64,000 nt of DNA, from the NCBI GenBank assembly GCA_019418225.1, contig DYCF01000001.1:107802-171801 (forward strand), read 5' to 3'. The position numbers and the translations under genes were made by a program. Position 1 is the stretch's first letter. The number at the start of each line of letters is the position of its first letter. Source of the DNA: Clostridiales bacterium. GTDB lineage: Bacteria > Bacillota > Clostridia > Lachnospirales > Cellulosilyticaceae. This document shows, piece by piece, positions 18,405-26,728 of the stretch. Under the pieces are notes generated by a model. The model was not told the DNA's origin. It ran no database searches and saw only the letters and a program-made list of their open reading frames with translations.

Positions 18405-18436
18405 TAAAAAAAAACTCCCATGAACAGGAGTTTTTG
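18405..18436 (-). terminator. Terminator of the tagO-like gene
   Basis: AAAAACTCC / GGAGTTTTT stem with a long A-run on the plus strand, which is a T-run in the direction of the minus-strand gene. Confidence 0.85.
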
Positions 18437-18443
18437 GCTAGTA

Positions 18444-19502
18444 TTAATCCTCTTTATCTTTGTTGAATGAGGTCATTTTGCGAATTGTGAAATATAGCAA
18501 AATCGCCATAGCAATAAAGACTAAAACTGCAAATTTAACATCGTGACTAAAGAAAGCAATTGCAGTAAGGCCTAGTACACTGCTTACACCATAAAGTGTT
18601 ACAACAGCTTGTTTATGTGTATACCCATTATCTACAAGGCGGTGATGTAAGTGACCGCGGTCTGCAGACATAATTGGTTTACCAGCTAAAAATCTTCTAA
18701 TAATCGCAAAAGCTGTATCAAAGATTGGAAGCCCAAGTACAAGTACTGCAATGAAAATAGTAGCCACTGTATAACCTTTTAAAAGTCCAAGTACAGAGGT
18801 GATTCCAAGGGTAAAGCCAAGGAAGGTAGAACCCGTATCACCCATAAAAATTGAGGCTGGATTGAAATTGTAAGGTAAGAATCCCATACAAGAACCAGCG
18901 AGTGTAGCAGTTAAAAGTGTAGCTGGTGGATAACCGGCTTTAATAGAAAGTACCATGAGGCAAAGTGAAGCAATAGAAGAAACGCCTGCTGCAAGGCCAT
19001 CTAAACCATCAATAAGGTTAACTGCATTTGTAATGGCTACAAGCCAAATGATTGTAGCTGGAATTGATAAAAGGTTTGTATAAACCGGATTATCACCAAT
19101 GAAAGGAATAGAAAAGAAATCTATTCGAATATCGCATAAAGCTACTACAGTAGCTGCCACAATCTGAATAATAAATTTAATCTTTGCATTTAATGCATAA
19201 ATATCATCGAAGAAGCCTAAAGTAAAGATTATACCGCAACCAATAACGATACCTATAATCTGTTTTATATTTGTGAGAGGCATTTTCCAGATAACAAGTA
19301 AAAATGATATCATAAAGCCAGTAAAAATGGCGATACCACCCATTCGAGGAATAGGTTTACTATGCATATCACGCTTCCTTGGTTTAGCAATTGCACCTAC
19401 TTTGAAGGCGATTTTTTTTGCTAAAGGAGTCATGAAAAATGAAATTAGAAATGCCAATATAAAAGCTATCAAAGATAATGTGATGTAGCCTATATTGCCC
19501 AT
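18444..19502 (-). CDS. tagO: Undecaprenyl-phosphate GlcNAc-1-phosphate transferase (TagO/WecA type)
   Basis: A 352-residue polytopic protein of the MraY/WecA family. DDIYALNAKIKFIIQ (the DDxxxLxxKxKF motif), NAVNLIDGLDGLAAG and FMGDTGSTFLGF are catalytic loops; RGHLHHRLVDNG is the substrate-loop motif specific to GlcNAc-1-P transferases. It starts teichoic acid or other surface-polymer synthesis on the lipid carrier. I chose the ATG at 19502: AAGGAG directly abuts the ATG at 19511 but is 9 nt from this one. It is downstream of upp across a large hairpin. Confidence 0.9.
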   Translation of the reverse strand: MGNIGYITLSLIAFILAFLISFFMTPLAKKIAFKVGAIAKPRKRDMHSKPIPRMGGIAIFTGFMISFLLVIWKMPLTNIKQIIGIVIGCGIIFTLGFFDDIYALNAKIKFIIQIVAATVVALCDIRIDFFSIPFIGDNPVYTNLLSIPATIIWLVAITNAVNLIDGLDGLAAGVSSIASLCLMVLSIKAGYPPATLLTATLAGSCMGFLPYNFNPASIFMGDTGSTFLGFTLGITSVLGLLKGYTVATIFIAVLVLGLPIFDTAFAIIRRFLAGKPIMSADRGHLHHRLVDNGYTHKQAVVTLYGVSSVLGLTAIAFFSHDVKFAVLVFIAMAILLYFTIRKMTSFNKDKED

Positions 19503-19606
19503 AAAGTCCATCTCCTTAAGTATGTAAAAAAATTTAGTACTAATAGCCTTAACCTAATAGCACTATTCTATTCAAATTTTAGGAGGTGTTAAATATTTAC
19601 ATAAAA

Positions 19607-19723
19607 CACATTCCAAAACTCAAAATTTGAGCTATGAATGTGGCATGAGCCACTTTCTTAATGATAAATCTAGCTCACATCTTCCTAAAATTGTGAATAT
19701 AAGGAAGATATGAGCCAAGATTT
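19607..19723. repeat. Double hairpin element between upp and tagO
   Basis: Hairpin 1 (19607-19642): CACATTC / GAATGTG enclosing CTCAAA-A-TTTGAG. Hairpin 2 (19666-19723): AAATCT-A-GCTCACATCTTCCT paired with AGGAAGATATGAGC-CA-AGATTT, one mismatch in the inner 14 bp, 15-nt loop. No T-run follows in the minus direction, so it is not a classical terminator. Confidence 0.75.
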
Positions 19724-19731
19724 ATAAGCTA

Positions 19732-20361
19732 TTATTTAGTGCCAAATAATCTGTCACCAGCATCACCAAGACCTGGAATAATATATGCGTGGTCGTTTAA
19801 TTTTTCATCTAAAGCAGCACAGTAGATATTTACATCTGGATGTGCATCTTGAAGCGCTTTAAGACCTTCTGGAGCTGCAAGTAAGCATAAGAAATTGATG
19901 CTTGTTGCACCACGATCTTTAATGAACTGAATAGCAGCAATAGCTGAACCACCAGTTGCAAGCATTGGATCAAGTACGAAGAAGTCTCTTTCAGCAACAT
20001 CTTTAGGTAATTTGCAGTAGTATTCTACTGGTTGTAATGTTTCAGGGTCTCTGTAAAGCCCAATGTGACCAACTTTAGCTGTTGGAAGAAGGTCTAACAT
20101 ACCATCAACCATACCAAGACCAGCACGTAAGATAGGTACAATACTTAAATTTTTACCAGCAATACGTTTACCAGTTGTTGTTGTAATAGGTGTTTCAACT
20201 TCGAAGTCTTCAAGTTTAAGATTACGAGTTGCTTCATAGCACATAAGTCCAGAGATTTCGCGAACGAGTTCACGGAATTCTTTAGAACCTGTATTTTTGT
20301 CTCTTAAACGACTTACCTTATGTTGAATAAGTGGATGATCCATGATAAATAATTTTCCCAT
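19732..20361 (-). CDS. upp: Uracil phosphoribosyltransferase
   Basis: A 209-residue enzyme, standard length, converting uracil and PRPP to UMP in pyrimidine salvage. FFVLDPMLATGGSAIAAI (about residues 125-142) is the PRPP-binding loop and IVPILRAGLGMVDGM (about 75-89) and YIIPGLGDAGDRLFGT (C-terminus) are uracil-binding regions. AGGAGG precedes the ATG. It follows rpiB by 46 bp in a minus-strand operon; the order Sua5, rpiB, upp resembles the ywl/upp region of Bacillus. Confidence 0.97.
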   Translation of the reverse strand: MGKLFIMDHPLIQHKVSRLRDKNTGSKEFRELVREISGLMCYEATRNLKLEDFEVETPITTTTGKRIAGKNLSIVPILRAGLGMVDGMLDLLPTAKVGHIGLYRDPETLQPVEYYCKLPKDVAERDFFVLDPMLATGGSAIAAIQFIKDRGATSINFLCLLAAPEGLKALQDAHPDVNIYCAALDEKLNDHAYIIPGLGDAGDRLFGTK

Positions 20362-20407
20362 ATTATTATTCCTCCTAGTGTTGTTTTGTAAGTAAATTCG
20401 GTTATTC

Positions 20408-20839
20408 TTATAATTCTTCTATTTTAGCGATACGTTTTATATGACGTTCTTCATTAGAGAAAGGTGTTGATAAGAATGTGTCAACTACCTTAATAGCATG
20501 AGAAGGACCTATAACACGGCCACCTAAAGCGACAATATTAGTATCATTGTGAAGGCGAGTTGCTTCAGCAGAAAATACGTCATGGCAAAGTGCACATCTA
20601 ATTCCAGGAATTTTATTCGCTGCAATAGAAATACCAATACCTGTTCCGCAGATTAAAACACCTTTTTCAGCTTCACCACTTAATACAGCGTGAGCTACAA
20701 GTTTAGCGTAATCTGGGTAGTCAACAGCTTCTTCTGTCATACAACCATAATCTTTAAATGGTGTACCATTAGCTTTGAAATGTGCAATAATTTCTTGTTT
20801 AAGTGCAAAACCACCGTGGTCACATGCAATTGCTATCAT
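20408..20839 (-). CDS. rpiB: Ribose-5-phosphate isomerase B
   Basis: A 143-residue RpiB/LacAB-family isomerase. IACDHGGFALK (residues 3-13) and LICGTGIGISIAANK (about 63-77, with the catalytic Cys) are diagnostic; NIVALGGRVIG follows. It interconverts ribose 5-phosphate and ribulose 5-phosphate. CGGAGGAA precedes the ATG. Lies between Sua5 and upp. Confidence 0.95.
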   Translation of the reverse strand: MIAIACDHGGFALKQEIIAHFKANGTPFKDYGCMTEEAVDYPDYAKLVAHAVLSGEAEKGVLICGTGIGISIAANKIPGIRCALCHDVFSAEATRLHNDTNIVALGGRVIGPSHAIKVVDTFLSTPFSNEERHIKRIAKIEEL

Positions 20840-20960
20840 AATAGTTCCTCCGATTTTTTAGTATTAATTTTACTTCCAATGTAACTAACTTATTTAGACA
20901 TCATTACTACTATAATATATTTTCGAAATTTGTAAAGACATTAACGAATTTAATATTAAT

Positions 20961-21016
20961 GGTTTCACATTGCTAAAAGTCATGAATAACTAAATTTTAG
21001 TCATGTGAAATCTATA
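20961..21016 (-). repeat. E-element copy 1 (dispersed palindromic repeat)
   Basis: About 56 bp with complementary ends (TTTCACAT ... ATGTGAAA) and the shared core CATGAATAACTAAATTTTA. It lies between the Sua5 stop and rpiB. It matches copies at 26318, 61773 and 61886. Confidence 0.85.
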
Positions 21017-21030
21017 TTAAAGTAGCTTGG

Positions 21031-22107
21031 CTAAATATTGATGAAGTGATATCCGGCAGATTTCTCAAGTCTATTCATAATGGCAGCCCCAAGTCCTTCT
21101 TTAGGAAAGGCAAGTGAATAAACAATGTCAATGCCTTCATCATCAAAGCTTCTAAGCATCTCAAAAAGATGCGATGAAACAGTAAGTAAATCATTTTCAG
21201 TTCCTACGCTAAGCACTAGGTCTGCTTCGAATAAATGTTTAGTTTCATCTGTTGCAAGAATACCTACTTTTTTACCAGCCTCATGAGCAGAATGTACTAA
21301 AGAAGTAAGATGTTCTCTTAGATTGTCTAAATCTCCAAACATATTATGCCCATGGTCTCCTAAATATGCTGATGAGTTTCTAATAATGAAGACATCCGCA
21401 TTAGGTGAATAGTGAGTATATTTCATACCAGGTGCTTTAGGATGCTCGCCTTCTTTAAGTTTATGTGTAATTGCAGGGTCAATAGCAATTTCGCCTAAAA
21501 CTGATTGAAGCATTTCATAAGTAATCCCACCTGGGCGAAGTACTGTAGCAATTTCACCAGTTGTATCTACAATAGTTGACTCAACGCCATATTCAGAAGA
21601 TGCACCATCAATAATGCAGTCGATTTTTCCGTCCATATCTTCAATAACACGCTGTGCATTCGTTGGGCTAGGTTTACCCGAAGTATTTGCACTAGGTGCT
21701 GCAATAGGAAGTCCTGAATCCTTAATGAGTTTCTGCATTAAAGGATGTGAAGGAAATCTAATTGCGACTGTATCAAGTCCTGCCGTTACGGCTTGTGGCA
21801 CAATAGATTTAGCTTTAAAAATAAGTGTAAGAGGTCCTGGCCAAAAGTTATCGATTAACTTTTTAGCAATAGGCGAAACCTCAGTTACAAGTTCATAGAG
21901 CATATCTAAGTCAGCTATATGTACAATGAGAGGATTATCATTAGGACGTCCTTTTGCTTTAAAGATATTGCCAACAGCAACTTCATTTAAAGCATTTGCA
22001 CAAAGCCCATAAACGGTCTCAGTAGGGGCAGCCACAAGGCCTCCCTCTTGAATGATACGGGTAGCTTCATTAAATTGATCTAGATCTTTAATGATGATAG
22101 TTTTCAT
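21031..22107 (-). CDS. L-threonylcarbamoyladenylate synthase (Sua5/YwlC)
   Basis: A 358-residue two-domain protein. Residues about 10-200 form the YrdC/TsaC domain with PTETVYGLCANAL, KAKGRPNDNPLIVHI and APSANTSGKPSPTNA, binding threonine, bicarbonate and ATP; residues about 230-355 are the Sua5 C-terminal domain, linked by GMKYTHYSP. It makes threonylcarbamoyl-AMP for tRNA t6A37. First gene of the Sua5-rpiB-upp group; ATAGGAG precedes the ATG. Confidence 0.95.
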   Translation of the reverse strand: MKTIIIKDLDQFNEATRIIQEGGLVAAPTETVYGLCANALNEVAVGNIFKAKGRPNDNPLIVHIADLDMLYELVTEVSPIAKKLIDNFWPGPLTLIFKAKSIVPQAVTAGLDTVAIRFPSHPLMQKLIKDSGLPIAAPSANTSGKPSPTNAQRVIEDMDGKIDCIIDGASSEYGVESTIVDTTGEIATVLRPGGITYEMLQSVLGEIAIDPAITHKLKEGEHPKAPGMKYTHYSPNADVFIIRNSSAYLGDHGHNMFGDLDNLREHLTSLVHSAHEAGKKVGILATDETKHLFEADLVLSVGTENDLLTVSSHLFEMLRSFDDEGIDIVYSLAFPKEGLGAAIMNRLEKSAGYHFINI

Positions 22108-22193
22108 AATAAAAACTCCTATTAATGTATGATAGGTAATTAAATTTCTACCTTATAGTATAACACAAAATGACAGGAAAGATAAGCAAAAGA

Positions 22194-22448
22194 CTAAAAT
22201 TTGCAAAATAAGGGAAAGGCATAAGAGGTGCGCTGTGGTGTAGGGTGCGGGCTAGCTGTACTTTCCGTAATTTGTGATACTCTAAGTTCCAATTTTAAAG
22301 GAACGTACTGAACTCGCTGCCGCTTAAACAGCAGCACTAAAACCCCTTTAAAATTTTCACTAAGACTATCGTCAAGTTACTCCACAGGCAGACTAGCCCA
22401 CACCCTACACCACAGCTTTCTTATGGCTTATTTATTTTGCAAATTTAG
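22194..22448. mobile_element. 255-bp MITE-like element with ~60-bp imperfect inverted ends
   Basis: The left end CTAAAATTTGCAAAATAAG and right end (reverse complement CTAAATTTGCAAAATAAATA) are near identical. The inverted match continues through CATAAG and GCTGTGGTGTAGGGTG-GGGCTAG on both sides. A nested inverted repeat AATTTTAAAGG / CCTTTAAAATT lies inside. No transposase frame is present and no clear target duplication is visible. GC content is higher than in the flanks. Confidence 0.75.
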
Positions 22449-22551
22449 TTCAGGGGGAAAAGAGGCGGCGAACGAGCTTGATTGCGGGGGCAGATTAACC
22501 CACCCACTAAACATCGCTATCTTCCTGCTACACCTATTTAGAAATATAAAA
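22449..22551. other. Spacer between the 255-bp element and a terminator
   Basis: With the preceding element this makes up the gene-free stretch 22108-22595. It contains GC-richer sequence (GAGGCGGCGAACGAGCTTG, CAGATTAACCCACCC). No supported gene is seen; an open frame at 22423-22614 crosses the element end and the terminator and is rejected. Confidence 0.5.
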
Positions 22552-22596
22552 AAGAACGCTAGATATTGTTTTTACAATAACTTAGCGTTCTTTTGC
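22552..22596 (-). terminator. Terminator of the Usp-like gene
   Basis: AAAAGAACGCTA / TAGCGTTCTTTT arms around an AT-rich loop, ending at the gene's stop codon. Confidence 0.8.
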
Positions 22597-23003
22597 TATG
22601 CCTCTAGTTTTTGATTTTCTTCTCTTGGGACAACATTGAGATTAATGTTGCCAAGTTTTTTGATGAGGTCGGCATAAATGCTTTGTTGTTCATGAGTTGG
22701 TGTGCCGTCTGGAGACTCACCGATTACAACCTCTGTGATTTTTTGGTCTATGATGAAGTGTGATATTGTCTGTGGAATATTCTCGCTACATAAGAAATGT
22801 ACTTCGCCGCCAAGTTCACTGCCGTATGCAAAGAGGTCCTCGAGTAGTCTACTGCTATCAGCATTATCAAATACTGTCTCTCCTTTTCTAATATGTAGAA
22901 TGTGAAGAGGGGCATTTAAAGATTGTGCAAGATGGAATCCTTCAGAGATTAAACGACGACTATTCTCTTGTATAGTAATACAAACAAGCACTTTATTATT
23001 CAT
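22596..23003 (-). CDS. Universal-stress-protein-like (KdpD Usp-domain type) protein
   Basis: A 135-residue single-domain protein. NNKVLVCITIQENSRRLISE and FHLAQSLNAPLHILHIRKGE resemble the Usp domain of KdpD, and VVIGESPDGTP occupies the nucleotide-loop region, although the usual GxxGxxxxxxxGS is not clear. There is no kinase domain or membrane segment. I chose ATG 23003 because AAGGAGTGA is 5-8 nt upstream; the GTG at 23012 lies within that site. Its partner is unknown. Confidence 0.65.
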   Translation of the reverse strand: MNNKVLVCITIQENSRRLISEGFHLAQSLNAPLHILHIRKGETVFDNADSSRLLEDLFAYGSELGGEVHFLCSENIPQTISHFIIDQKITEVVIGESPDGTPTHEQQSIYADLIKKLGNINLNVVPREENQKLEA

Positions 23004-23094
23004 GGCATTCACTCCTTAATTTAGCAAACTCGTATTGGATTTACTTATCTTTATTATAGCATAAAGAGGCACAATTAGTGTGAATATATTATGA

Positions 23095-23132
23095 AAAAGT
23101 TCCCATTTAACGCCGTTTAAATGGGAACTTTT
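23095..23132 (-). terminator. Hairpin terminator between glgP and the Usp-like gene
   Basis: AAAAGTTCCCATTTAA / TTAAATGGGAACTTTT, perfect 16-bp arms with a CGCCGT loop; T-rich on both strands. Confidence 0.85.
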
Positions 23133-23386
23133 AGTTAAAATGCTTAATTGCTTGAGAAAAAATGAGAGAGGTATTTGCATAATTTTTGATGAAACTTAAT
23201 TTGTGAAGGGGGAGTAATCAATCTATAATTAAATTTTTTTTAGGTTCATATATAAGTTACTTAGAGCTTATAAGATAAGTTCTTTTTTAGATACGTTGAA
23301 TCATAAAGATAAGTCCATGTGTATAAGTAACTTTAGATGTTTCATCTCATCTACTTATATTATATTAAGGAGATGAAAAAAGGTGC
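23133..23386. other. Gene-free spacer downstream of glgP
   Basis: An AT-rich stretch with two short near-palindromes (TAAGTTACTTA, AAGTAACTT). No gene, promoter or known RNA recognised. Confidence 0.5.
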
Positions 23387-25852
23387 TTATTTCTTTGTTA
23401 GATTTAGAGGTTTTATATGCCAAATTTCTTCGGCGTATTGCGTGATTGTACGGTCAGAACTGAATTTACCGGAGCAAGCAGTATTAATGATGGCCATTTT
23501 GTTCCAATTCTTTTGGTCAAGATAAGCTTTAGCTACCTTTTCTTGTGCTTCATGATATGGACGGAGATCTTTAAGAATGAAGTATGGGTCAGCTAAGTTA
23601 TCACCTGCACGATTGAGTAGGGATTCATAAAGTTCGATGAATAAATCTGGAGCAGAGTGAATAATGGTACCATTAATGAGTTGTTTAAGGGCTGTATTAA
23701 TAGCTTCATCGTGATTATAAATATCCCAAGGGTTATAGGTGCCTGATTTATAAAGTGAAAGAACTTCTTCACAGGTTAGGCCGAAGATGAACATATTTTC
23801 GTCGCCGACTTCTTCATAAATTTCAATATTGGCACCATCCAATGTACCGATAGTAAGAGCACCGTTAAGCATGAATTTCATGTTACTGGTACCGGATGCT
23901 TCTTTACTAGCTGTAGAAATCTGCTCACTGACATTGGCAGCAGGGATAATGATTTCTGCATTAGAAACGCAGTAATTTTCAATAAACACAACAGTGAGAT
24001 ATTTATTTACATCAGAGTCATTGTTAACCATATCAGCTACAGCATTGATGAGTTTGATAATGAGTTTGGCACGTCTGTAGCCTGGAGCAGCCTTAGCACC
24101 GAAGATAAAGGTACGTGGCACATAGTCACCGTTTGGATTGGCTTTGATTTCATTGTAAAGCATAAGAATATTAAGGACATTCATAAGTTGTCTCTTATAT
24201 TCGTGAAGGCGTTTTACCTGTACATCAAAGATGGAGTCTGGATTAACAATGATATTGTTATGGTCTTTAATATACTGTGCAAGGCGAAGTTTATTATTAT
24301 ATTTAACTTGGCTGTAGGCATCAATGAAAGAAGCATCTTGAGAATAAGGAAGAAGTTTTTTGAGTGAGGTCAAATCAGTATACCATTCACCGCCGATTGT
24401 TTCTGTGATGAGATTTGCTAGCTCTGGATTAGAATGACCAAGCCAACGGCGCTGGGTAATACCATTCGTTTTATTGTTGAATTTATCAGGGTAGATTTGA
24501 TAGAAGTTCTTAAGTAAGTCATTTTTTAAGATTTCAGTATGAATAGCAGCTACACCGTTTACAGAGAAACTACCCACGATAGCGAGATAAGCCATTTTGA
24601 TTTGGCCGTCACAGATAATAGCCATATCGTGAATAATGTGTTCTGGTAAGTGATGTACTTCGCGTAGTTCAATACAGAAGCGGCGGTTAATTTCTTCAAC
24701 GATTTGATAAACACGAGGAAGAAGTGTCTTAAAGAGTTCAATTGGCCATCTTTCTAAGGCTTCAATCATAATCGTATGATTTGTGTAAGCACATGTATGT
24801 GTCGTGATATAGAAAGCATCATCCCAGCCGAGGTTTTCTTCATCAATTAAAATACGCATGAGCTCAGCCACAGCAATGGCAGGGTGTGTATCGTTCATTT
24901 GGAAGACAACTTTTTGAGGAAGGTCGTAGATATTAGAGTTAGATTTTTTGAATTTTGCAATAGCAGATTGAACAGTTGCAGAAACGAAGAAGTATTGTTG
25001 TTTAAGGCGTAGTGCTTTACCTTGGTAATGATTATCATTAGGGTAGAGAACTTCTACTAAGGTTTTGGCTAAAGTTTGTTGTTGTACGGCTTTTTCATAG
25101 GCACCTTGATCAAAGAAACGAAGAACAAATTTTTCAGGTGCTTCAGCATCCCAGAGTCTAAGGCCATTTACAAAGCCATTTTTATAGCCAAGGATTGGCA
25201 TATCATAAGGTATGGCTAAAACGGATTCAAAGTCTTTTTGTTCATAATGCACATTTCCATTTTCATCACAGTAACTGAAAACACTACCACCGAATTTAAC
25301 TTCCTGGGCATTGTCATTACGTTTAACTTCCCAAGGATTACCGTTAGCAAGCCAATCATCAGGATGTTCAACTTGATAACCATCTTTAATTTCTTGTTTA
25401 AAGATACCATAGTTATAACGGATGCCACAGCCATAAGCAGGATAAGAAAGGGTAGAAAGTGAGTCTAAGAAACATGCAGCTAATCGGCCTAAACCACCAT
25501 TGCCAAGTCCAGCATCGGGTTCTTGATCTTCGATGATAGAAAGGTCAATATCAATTTTTAGCTCATTGAGTGCTTCTTTGACCTTATCCATAATACCTAA
25601 GTTGACTAAGTTATTGCCAAGTGCACGCCCAACTAAAAATTCCATAGATAAGTAATAAAGTGTTTTAGGGGCTTCTGTATTATAAACTCTTTGTGTTTCA
25701 ATCCAATCATCTGTAAGAATGTCACGTGTAGCAAAAGCAACGGCTTGATAAAGTTCTTGAGGAGAAGCGTCACTTAATGTTTTCCTAGAGAAATTTCTTA
25801 CATGGTCTAAAATTTCTTTCTTAAATTTTTCTTTATTAAATTTAACAGACAT
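23387..25852 (-). CDS. glgP: Glycogen/starch phosphorylase
   Basis: An 821-residue GT35 enzyme of normal length that releases glucose 1-phosphate from glycogen, starch or maltodextrin. EDQEPDAGLGNGGLGRLAACFLD, VVFQMNDTHPAIAVAELMRI and EASGTSNMKFMLNGALTIGT (pyridoxal-phosphate Lys near residue 658) are hallmark segments. TTGGAGGTAA precedes the ATG. It is monocistronic between a terminator and a long upstream region. It can act on maltodextrins released by the secreted amylase encoded elsewhere in this window. Confidence 0.97.
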   Translation of the reverse strand: MSVKFNKEKFKKEILDHVRNFSRKTLSDASPQELYQAVAFATRDILTDDWIETQRVYNTEAPKTLYYLSMEFLVGRALGNNLVNLGIMDKVKEALNELKIDIDLSIIEDQEPDAGLGNGGLGRLAACFLDSLSTLSYPAYGCGIRYNYGIFKQEIKDGYQVEHPDDWLANGNPWEVKRNDNAQEVKFGGSVFSYCDENGNVHYEQKDFESVLAIPYDMPILGYKNGFVNGLRLWDAEAPEKFVLRFFDQGAYEKAVQQQTLAKTLVEVLYPNDNHYQGKALRLKQQYFFVSATVQSAIAKFKKSNSNIYDLPQKVVFQMNDTHPAIAVAELMRILIDEENLGWDDAFYITTHTCAYTNHTIMIEALERWPIELFKTLLPRVYQIVEEINRRFCIELREVHHLPEHIIHDMAIICDGQIKMAYLAIVGSFSVNGVAAIHTEILKNDLLKNFYQIYPDKFNNKTNGITQRRWLGHSNPELANLITETIGGEWYTDLTSLKKLLPYSQDASFIDAYSQVKYNNKLRLAQYIKDHNNIIVNPDSIFDVQVKRLHEYKRQLMNVLNILMLYNEIKANPNGDYVPRTFIFGAKAAPGYRRAKLIIKLINAVADMVNNDSDVNKYLTVVFIENYCVSNAEIIIPAANVSEQISTASKEASGTSNMKFMLNGALTIGTLDGANIEIYEEVGDENMFIFGLTCEEVLSLYKSGTYNPWDIYNHDEAINTALKQLINGTIIHSAPDLFIELYESLLNRAGDNLADPYFILKDLRPYHEAQEKVAKAYLDQKNWNKMAIINTACSGKFSSDRTITQYAEEIWHIKPLNLTKK

Positions 25853-26201
25853 AGGCTTACCTCCAATACAATAAATAGTAATTACGAATTTATTATAAGC
25901 AAGTAGATATAGATAACTTATAGTGCATTAAGTAGCACATCCTTCTCAGCGATGCATACTATTAGTTTATTAAGAGACTAATCAAAATATCATAAGAACA
26001 ACTTATGTTTCCATGTTATCTATATAAATTATTGTCAATTTTAAATTATCTAAACAGTCAATATAATTATACAATAAAAATGGACAGTGGTTAAGTAAAA
26101 TTTTGAGATTTTTTATGAATAAATGGAAGGAAAATGGCAGTATGCTATTAATAGACACATGCTTATGTAGAAAAAAATAAAAAAGAAGACAATAAAGAGT
26201 A
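25853..26201. other. Gene-free AT-rich region between divergent glgP and the sulfur operon
   Basis: It must hold the glgP promoter, but I could not place -35/-10 boxes securely. No gene or known RNA is seen. The right part (26202-26372) holds an operator, a -10 box and a repeat listed separately. Confidence 0.5.
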
Positions 26202-26243
26202 TGTGACTAAGTCACAGATTACAAAAATAAATTAATTTATAAT
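26202..26243 (+). promoter_or_regulatory. Crp/Fnr-type dyad at about -41 of the sulfur operon promoter
   Basis: TGTGACTAAGTCACA (26202-26216) is a perfect 15-bp dyad centred at 26209. A TATAAT box lies at 26238-26243, predicting a start near 26250, so the dyad is centred near -41 and replaces the -35 box, as in class II activation. It matches the dyad beside the Crp/Fnr gene. Confidence 0.65.
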
Positions 26244-26256
26244 GAATTTAAGAGTT

Positions 26257-26372
26257 TATATAGAGAAACCAACTAAAACCTTGAAATATACATGTAGGCA
26301 AATAAGTTTCTCTCAATGATTTCACATAACTAAAAGCTATGAATAACTAAATTTTATAAATGTGAAATCTAT
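26257..26372 (+). repeat. A+E composite repeat (copy 2) in the sulfur operon leader
   Basis: A unit 26257-26316 (AGAGAAAC ... GTTTCTCT ends, core TTGAAATATACATGTAGG) followed by an E unit 26318-26372 (ATTTCACAT ... ATGTGAAAT). It lies between the predicted -10 box and the rhodanese ribosome binding site, so it would be transcribed. The reverse complement of 61773-61887 matches it nearly base for base. Confidence 0.85.
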
Positions 26373-26390
26373 AAGAAAGGGGTAAGTAAG

Positions 26391-26711
26391 ATGTTTTCGT
26401 TTTTTAGAAAAGATACAAGTGACAGCATAAATATAAAGGACTTAGATGCTTTAGTCGGTAAGATTAATTTAATAGATATAAGAGAAAGTTATGAATTCCA
26501 AGGAGGGAGTATAAAAACTGCTAAGAATATTCCTATGGGAGATTTATTAGAAACACCAGAACGTTATTTGAAGAAGGAAAGTAAGTACTACATTATGTGT
26601 CAATCAGGTATGCGAAGCAGTAGAACCGTTAGCACACTGCAAAAGGCTGGATATGATGTGATTAATGTGCAGGGTGGTATGGGAAACTATAGAGGAAGCA
26701 ATAGAATATAA
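26391..26711 (+). CDS. Single-domain rhodanese
   Basis: A 106-residue rhodanese-like sulfurtransferase. LIDIRESYEFQGGSIKTAKNIPMG (about residues 27-50) and the active-site loop MCQSGMRSS with Cys near residue 70 are diagnostic; the GMGNY C-terminus is usual. It would carry persulfide sulfur on the Cys. First gene of a four-gene operon with CoA-disulfide reductase-rhodanese and two YeeE/YedE-type membrane proteins. AGAAAGGGG precedes the ATG. Confidence 0.9.
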   Translation: MFSFFRKDTSDSINIKDLDALVGKINLIDIRESYEFQGGSIKTAKNIPMGDLLETPERYLKKESKYYIMCQSGMRSSRTVSTLQKAGYDVINVQGGMGNYRGSNRI

Positions 26712-26728
26712 ATAAGGAGGTTAACAAG

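Noticed and set aside
22423..22614. 63-residue open frame
   Set aside because: It spans the end of the 255-bp element and a terminator, has no ribosome binding site and no recognisable domain.
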